NCBI GenBank assembly: GCA_037074615.1 | Contig: CM073563.1 | Coordinates: 10,813,501-10,877,500 of the forward strand | DNA from: Leucaena leucocephala | Lineage: Eukaryota; Streptophyta; Magnoliopsida; Fabales; Fabaceae | Direction of reading: 5' to 3' | Length of the DNA: 64,000 bases | Shown: positions 58,523-64,000 of the stretch, piece after piece | How the letters are laid out: each line of letters begins with the position of its first letter | Position numbering within the stretch: position 1 is the first letter of the stretch | Translations under genes and position numbers: made by a program | The notes under the pieces: generated by a model | Database searches by the model: none | Seen by the model: only the letters and a program-made list of their open reading frames with translations | What the model was told of the DNA's origin: nothing

Positions 58523-61500
58523 ATGGCGCGAATATCCTCATCTCTACTTTCTCTGATCCACATTTTCACTCTATCGATGCTCCACTTTGCACACTGTAAA
58601 ACCCTTAAGCGTGATGGTAACACCATGGATCTCTCTTCTCTGTAGTTTTCTCTGATTTGGCTCATGGGTTTTTTGTTTTATGCGTAAAGGTTTCGTATTT
58701 GATGGGTTTCTGGTTTTCTTACAATTTTCAGTTAAAGCTTTGAATGAGATCAAGGCGTCTCTTGGTTGGAGAGTTGTGTATGCGTGGGTTGGAGATGATC
58801 CCTGTGGAGATGGCGATCTGCCTCCTTGGTCTGGTGTCACTTGCTCCACTGTCGGTGATTATCGAGTTGTTACGGAACTGTAAGCATCGTACTTCGGGGA
58901 TGAATTCCAAGTTTTAAAGAGGGTTCGATTGAATTTGTAGTTTATGAATGAATTAAGAAACATGGCTTTGGGTAATTGGAATTACTTTCTTTATTTACAG
59001 CGAGGTCTATGCTGTGTCTATTGTAGGACCTTTTCCCACTGCTGTAACCAGCTTGCTGGATCTTACACGGCTGTAAGTATCTTTCACTTATTTTGGATCT
59101 CAATTCTCAAAAGTCTTTCCAGAATAGGTGTTATTGGTATCACTTATTACTGTGTTCATTGATGGACCTGTGCCACTTGATGTGATAAGCTATATTTGTT
59201 TTGGTAGTTCCCCTCAATTACAAGACTTTCAATTGGTCCATAAATGGTAAATGTTAATGATGGAAAGTAAGATTTGTATTGTAAAGTAGCATATTAAAGT
59301 ATCTTTCCTGTCAACCTTGACCTTATGATGTATGAAGTTCGAGTAATGTTTCAAGTGGATTTTCAACGCGCATTTATAACAGTGAGTGATTCTGATATTG
59401 GATGCACCAATGAAAGATTCCTGCTAATGACAGTAACTGTGAATATTTTAACTGTGATTTATTTCTGCATTGGTTTGTAAGGGACAAAATCCCAAAAATA
59501 AGATTCACATGCTGAAATGATGTGTTAATCTTCTAAGGTTCATGTATTCTTCTGATACATAACTGAATGTTTTTGCCTATACCTTCTGAGATCTTATGGA
59601 CTGCACATAATTATGGCAGGGATCTTCATAATAACAAGTTGACAGGACCTATTCCTCCTCAAATTGGACGACTGAAGCGGCTTAAAATATTGTATTATTA
59701 TCTGACCCTTCCTCAATTTTTATTACTCCATTTTGTTCTGATACTTAAACTTTTACATCATGCATAAGAAGTCTCACTTCATTCTATATAAATTCTCATT
59801 TCTGCTTACAAAGTGGGGTCAGAATGACTTATGGAGAGTATCTCTTTTACAGTTATGTTGACAAGCAATAATTGATATTTGAATTGAATTATTTTGGCTC
59901 GATTCTATAAAACTTGACTCATGGCTGACCTTTATTTCCTTCCAGAAATTTGAGATGGAACAAACTACAAGATGCAATTCCTCCAGAGATTGGTGAGCTT
60001 AAGAGTCTGACACATCTGTGAGTAACTTGATCTTACTGATTACTTTTTTTATTTGTGTTTTCTTGGCATTATTTTGTTTATATCTTACAAATATGAATTC
60101 GTATGTTTTTGCAGATACCTGAGCTTTAATAATTTCAAGGGAGAAATCCCCAGGGAATTAGCTAACCTTCCGGGGCTTCGCTACCTTTATCTTCATGAAA
60201 ATCGTCTTACTGGAAGAATTCCCCCAGAATTGGGCACCCTACAAAATCTTCGGCACCTGTAATATTCAAATTTTATATGGGTCTCTTACTGCAGTGTTTT
60301 TCCCCCTGCAATTCTCAAACTTAATGTGACTCTTGGTAATGATGTTGTGTTGATAGGGATGTTGGGAACAATCATTTGGTGGGTACCATAAGGGAACTCA
60401 TCCGCATTGAAGGTTGCTTTCCAGCTCTCCGGAATCTGTAAGTTATTTCTAGCTAATGAGTCATGAATTGTTTTTAGTCTAATGTTTCCTTGTCTTAAGT
60501 AAGACGCTCTGTCTAAATCCTTTCCACTTTTGGTACATAGATACCTGAACAACAACTATTTCACTGGAGGAGTACCTGCACAACTTGCTAACTTGACCAA
60601 TCTTGAAATCCTGTGAGTATTGGCTTTGCTTCTTTCCCTGCTTTTCTCCTTTTCCCACCATCTGTCCCCTTACATCTTTGAAGGTTTTGCTTTTCTTGCT
60701 CTTCTAAGCTTAAGGTTGCCATCTAATTGTTTGGCACACTCCTTGGAAATTTTCCTTAAAGTGTTTTGATTGGTTGTTGAGACAGGTTCCTATCCTACAA
60801 CAAAATGTCAGGAGTTATACCATCAAGTCTTGCTCATATCCCTAAATTAACTTACTTGTAAGTTTGTTTTCTGACTTTATGAATCATAATGCCTTTTTTA
60901 ACCATACTGGACTGTTCTTCAGTAGAATAGCAGGTAAATAAGAGTCTGGATTGTTATTATGAGGTTTTGATGAAACACCTTTATTTATGGTTTCCTTATT
61001 TATACCTATTGTAATTTTTATCTTGCTGTTGTTTATATATAGAGGAGCAGTTTCTTTAGTTTATAAAACATGTTTTTGGCATAGGAGTGGCCAAGTAATA
61101 TAATATCAGTTTGCTGAGATTTTAAGCGCTTTAAGAGATGTCAAATAGAATATGTTGCAAGTTTCAACTTAATCTTCATGGTTTGTGCTACTATGAGTTC
61201 CAGTCTGCTGTTCCTGCTGGTCATATCTTTGTTTTATGTGAACTGTAGAGATGGGTTTTTGCCACCTTTTCCTCTTTAACTAGAAAATGTTGTCATATAC
61301 GCTCAAGAAGATTTGCAATGTTAACATTTTCCTCCTTAATTGTTGTTTTTCAGGTACTTGGACCACAACCAGTTTTCTGGGAGAATTCCTGATGCCTTCT
61401 ACAAGCACCCATTCTTGAAAGAATTGTGAGTTTTCTATTACGCTATCATAGTTGGAGAAATGAGAAATTCTTAAGTAGATGTGATATTACCAAAACAAGG

Positions 61501-62099
61501 GGAAAAAGTGATAGATTAAACCAACTAACCAATTATGGATAGACGTTCACATGCATGCTAATGTCCTCATGGTCTAGTGGTATAAGTGGGAGGCTGCAGA
61601 TTTGATCCATTTGTAACCTTAGGCCACGTTTGGTACGTAGCATTGAGAATGTTGGGATTGGGATTGGCATTGGCATTGGGATTGAACATTTTAATATGTT
61701 TGGTATGAGGCAATACTTGGGATTGCCCAATGCCACTTAGATGGGATTGTCCAATACCACCATCCCCCTAGTATTGTCCAATCCCACTCCCAATCCCAAT
61801 CCCAATCCCATTCCCTATCCATCAAAATGAAAGTCAGCATACCAAACATGACGTTAGGTCCTACCCCTTTAAATAATAAAAAAGACATACACAAGCATAT
61901 TGAAAGTGTGATCTTGAATTTGTTATGGAAAGTGTTGCCTAAGAATTTCTCAGAAGGATGACTCTTATCTGTTATTATTCTTTGAAGTGAGTAATGTTTT
62001 CTTCACAGGTATATTGAAGGAAATGCATTCAGACCTGGTGTGAACCCCATTGGTGTGCACAAAGTCCTTGAAGTTTCTGATGCTGACTTCCTTGTTTGA
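58523..62099 (+). CDS. Extracellular leucine-rich-repeat protein (At1g13910/At5g61240 type)
   Basis: Small LRR protein without kinase domain, secreted to the apoplast or cell wall. Function is not established. Exons are 58523-58616, 58732-58879, 59001-59072, 59620-59691, 59946-60017, 60115-60258, 60357-60437, 60541-60612, 60786-60857, 61354-61425 and 62009-62099, giving 329 residues, all GT-AG and in frame. A signal peptide covers about residues 1-25. The N-terminal cap has WVGDDPCGDG and WSGVTC (C56 and C69). About nine plant-type LRRs (LxxLxLxxNxLxGxIPxxL) follow, and the end VLEVSDADFLV is as I recall for this family. Six exons are exactly 72 nt, one 144 and one 81, and from intron 2 on the joints split the same Leu codon, so one exon encodes one repeat. 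AATAAA lies three bases after the stop (62102-62107). A SINE-like head and a MITE sit in intron 10. Confidence 0.93.
61564..61615 (+). mobile_element. tRNA-like SINE head in LRR intron 10
   Basis: TCCTCATGGTCTAGTGGTAT followed by GCAGATTTGATCC resembles the A and B boxes of a tRNA gene with spacing of about 35 bp. No acceptor stem pairs, so it is not a functional tRNA. It is a likely SINE head or fragment directly before the MITE at 61628. Confidence 0.4.
61628..61847. mobile_element. Foldback MITE in LRR intron 10
   Basis: Perfect 8-bp inverted ends GTTTGGTA (61628-61635) and TACCAAAC (61840-61847). The left arm holds GGGATTGGGATTGGCATTGG (about 61652-61671) and the right arm holds CCAATCCCACTCCCAATCCC, CCAATCCCA (about 61778-61812). 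The two arms could therefore fold into a long imperfect hairpin. It is 220 bp, has no coding capacity, and is in the intron between exons 10 and 11. Confidence 0.65.
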
Positions 62100-62452
62100 T
62101 GAATAAACACAATACATATATTCTTTTAATTTTCTTCGTTGGAAGGCTTGCTTGTATAATTATGAAACAATTGATCATCTGATAATCTCAGTAAAATAGG
62201 AAAATAGGTTATTCAATTTTCAGTTTTGGTCTAATCTGTATCTTCCTTATTGCAAATTTACAACCCTCATCTTTATTGCTCCAAATTATGATTTTAGTGG
62301 GTTGATTGAAGGATGATTTGGAGCATGCATGTGCCTTCCTAAGAAATGGGGAAAAAACAAAAGGAAAATTTCAATTGAAGCCTTGAGCATGTGCTTACCA
62401 TTATTAATTTGAACACAATAATAAAGAGGTAAGTATAAAGCTGAAATATATC

Positions 62453-62459
<7 letters not shown>

Positions 62460-62484
<25 letters not shown>
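62460..62484 (+). repeat. (TG)n microsatellite
   Basis: An uninterrupted TG tract of about 12 units, preceded by a short (AT)n. Confidence 0.9.
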
Positions 62485-62559
62485 TTCACAAGCAATTTTA
62501 GACTTTTGGTGTCATTTTGCCTATGAATGCATACACACGCACATTTTTATAAGATATTT

Positions 62560-62710
62560 TGTATATTTATTAATTTTTTTTAAATATTGCAACAATCAAA
62601 TAAGAGGAGAAAGAGAGAGTTAAGGAAGATGATTAGAATATTTTAAAAATATATTTTATATTAATTAAATTAATTAATTTTTTTTAATTTAATTAAATTA
62701 GTTTAATGAA
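62560..62710 (-). repeat. AT-rich MITE-like repeat, inverted copy
   Basis: GAAGATGATTAGAATATTTT with a GAGGAGAAAGAGAGAGTTAA stretch before it is the reverse complement of the centre of the copy at 24030-24336 (TTCTCCCTCTC and CTAATCATC). The terminal repeats are not clear. Confidence 0.45.
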
Positions 62711-62999
62711 GAAAATATTATACACACCAATATTTGACAAAGATCTTGCATATAACAGGGTTGGCAAAAGATCGGCATTGGATTGGGTTGATTAGAAATG
62801 AATTCACCGATTTGTGCAATCTAAAGTTTGTCATATTATGGACCTAACAAAGAAGAATTGATTCAGAGTAAGGTGTAATGCCTACGTATCAGGGACGAAT
62901 TGATTCATATATGCAAGAAGTTGTAAAATTCAAATTCAAAGTAAAAGGTGTAATCTACAAGTAAATTTGATATGTTAATTTTCAAATTTCGAGCTCTGA

Positions 63000-64000
63000 T
63001 CAATCTAATCAAAGTGTAAATGCATTTTCTTCAAAACTCTGAATCTCTTCCATTTGTGGGTGTGTTTTCTCAGCAGCAATAAACTCACTGACAATCCCAT
63101 CAATCTCCACTGAGTGCAACCAGTTGCCTTGTGTGCTCCTTTCTTCTTGTTCATCTCTCTTATCCTTCTGGCATCACTAAACTTCCCAGCTGCTGAATAT
63201 ATATTAGAAAGCATAACATACACCCCACTGCTATTCTAAACATTTTTTGGTTAATCTTACTCCGATTTGGATTCGAATTCAGATCCTTAAATTCTAAACA
63301 TGACCCTGATACCGTTGAGTTGGAAGTTAGTTGCTGTGGTTCTCTGTCAGAAAGAGTCTTTCAGCTGCGGCTTCGGCCATTTGAGCTTCTCTATGGTTGC
63401 AGCAAGCACTAAGAAATGCTCTCCAAGCCAATGCTTCTTGGTCAGAGCCATTACTTGAACAATGGCTTATTCTTCTTATCATAACTTTAGCTTCTTCAAA
63501 CAGCCCTGCTCTGCTAAGCAAGTCCACTAGACAACCATAATGCTCAACTTTAGGATCAATGTTGTACACATTAATCATTTTATCCAAAATTTCAGGCCAT
63601 CTTGAGCCATTCCTGCATAACTACAAGCGGTGAAAACAGCAAGGAATGTTAGGTCATCAGGTTTGAACTTAGCCTTTTCCATATCTGAAAACAGTTCAAG
63701 TGCATTTTCTGCTTCACCATGCATTGCCATACCAGAAATCATGGCATTATAGCATATTGTATCTCTCTGTGACATGGACTCAAATAGTCTTTTGGCTAAG
63801 TCAAAATGCCCACACTTAACATACATGTATAATAGAATTGTGCTCAAGCGAATGCCATAGGCATCTTTGTTTGATTCAAGTATCTACGGATCCAAATGCC
63901 AACATCTAAAGCCCCAAGATGAGCTCAAGCAGGAAGAATGCTAACAAAAATAGATTCATCAGGTTGTATGTCAGTTATCTGCATCAAACGAAACAAGTAA
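63000..64000 (-). pseudogene. Pentatricopeptide-repeat protein (broken, runs off edge)
   Basis: On the minus strand, C-terminal part of an organelle RNA-binding PPR protein of the PLS/E type. Blocks read DIQPDESIFVSILPA (near 63945), MYVKCGHFDLAKRLFESMSQ (63830-63770), YNAMISGMAMHGEAENALEL (63755-63695), VEHYGCLVDLLSRAGLFEEA (63548-63490), AWRAFLSACCNHREAQMAEA (63433-63375), VMLSNIYSAAGKFSDARRIR (63216-63158) and, in another frame, VSEFIAAEKTHPQMEEI near 63050. Breaks are a stop at the Ala-Cys of LPA*AH, frameshifts near 63850 and 63590 and between ATGC and SVEIDG (near 63115), and an insertion of about 90 bp at 63240-63330. The gene continues beyond the right edge. Confidence 0.85.
63240..63330 (-). 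mobile_element. Small insertion in PPR pseudogene, SINE-like
   Basis: The PPR frame breaks after ENHS and resumes at GVYVMLSN about 90 bp later. The inserted piece, read on the minus strand, contains AACGGTATCAGGGTCATG and GAATTCGAATCC, resembling tRNA A and B boxes. A short SINE fragment is the simplest reading. No clear target duplication is seen. Confidence 0.4.

Larger units (their letters stand above)
62110..62999. other. Downstream intergenic DNA
   Basis: 3' flank of the LRR gene. It holds a (GT)n tract (62460-62484) and an inverted partial copy of the AT-rich MITE-like family (62560-62710). No gene is seen. Confidence 0.5.

Noticed and set aside
61564..61615. Possible functional tRNA gene
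   Set aside because: A and B boxes are degenerate and no acceptor stem or anticodon loop folds, so SINE-like is the better reading.

Overview
The window is nuclear DNA from a flowering plant, probably a eudicot. It is AT-rich, its genes have GT-AG introns, and it holds plant-specific families (WRKY, purple acid phosphatase, PPR, CACTA transposases). The species cannot be named from the sequence alone. Four genes have complete reading frames: a WRKY57-type transcription factor (1567-5645, minus), a SNAP33/SNAP30-type Qb+Qc-SNARE (20683-23625, plus), a PAP2/PAP9-type purple acid phosphatase (25121-28006, minus) and an extracellular leucine-rich-repeat protein (58523-62099, plus). I derived the exon joints by following reading frame and splice sites by eye.

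Layout. 1-6 kb: intergenic edge, then WRKY57. 6-19.8 kb: mostly gene-free AT-rich DNA with microsatellites, a Stowaway-like element with TA target duplications (9772-10550), a short GC-richer island, a TTTGG/CCAAA-ended MITE and a minus-strand LINE remnant (about 18.8-19.6 kb). 20-28 kb: SNARE and phosphatase genes, convergent. 28-58 kb: a large block of nested transposons. It starts with a Helitron-like 3' terminus (30577-30606) and a decayed CACTA (En/Spm) element with TNP2- and TNP1-type transposase remnants (30.7-39.57 kb). The right end of that element is tandemly duplicated. Next come a 5'-truncated LINE with a 12-bp target duplication, a heparanase-like (GH79) pseudogene cut off in mid-exon, and a probable second CACTA element (about 43.1-55.8 kb). 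This second element holds a TNP1-type remnant, exon fragments of a subtilase, of a DnaJ protein and of an unidentified gene, plus a decayed Ty1/copia element. 58.5-64 kb: the LRR gene and a broken PPR pseudogene running to the right edge.

The order SNARE - PAP - LRR matches, from memory, the Arabidopsis neighbours At1g13890 (SNAP30), At1g13900 (PAP2) and At1g13910 (LRR). The roughly 30 kb transposon block therefore seems to have grown inside an old conserved gene block, between the phosphatase and LRR genes. The genes do not form a pathway. The main interest is the transposon archaeology: an exact insertion site read from related copies of the host repeat, captured host exons, and a MITE family sitting in introns of two of the intact genes.
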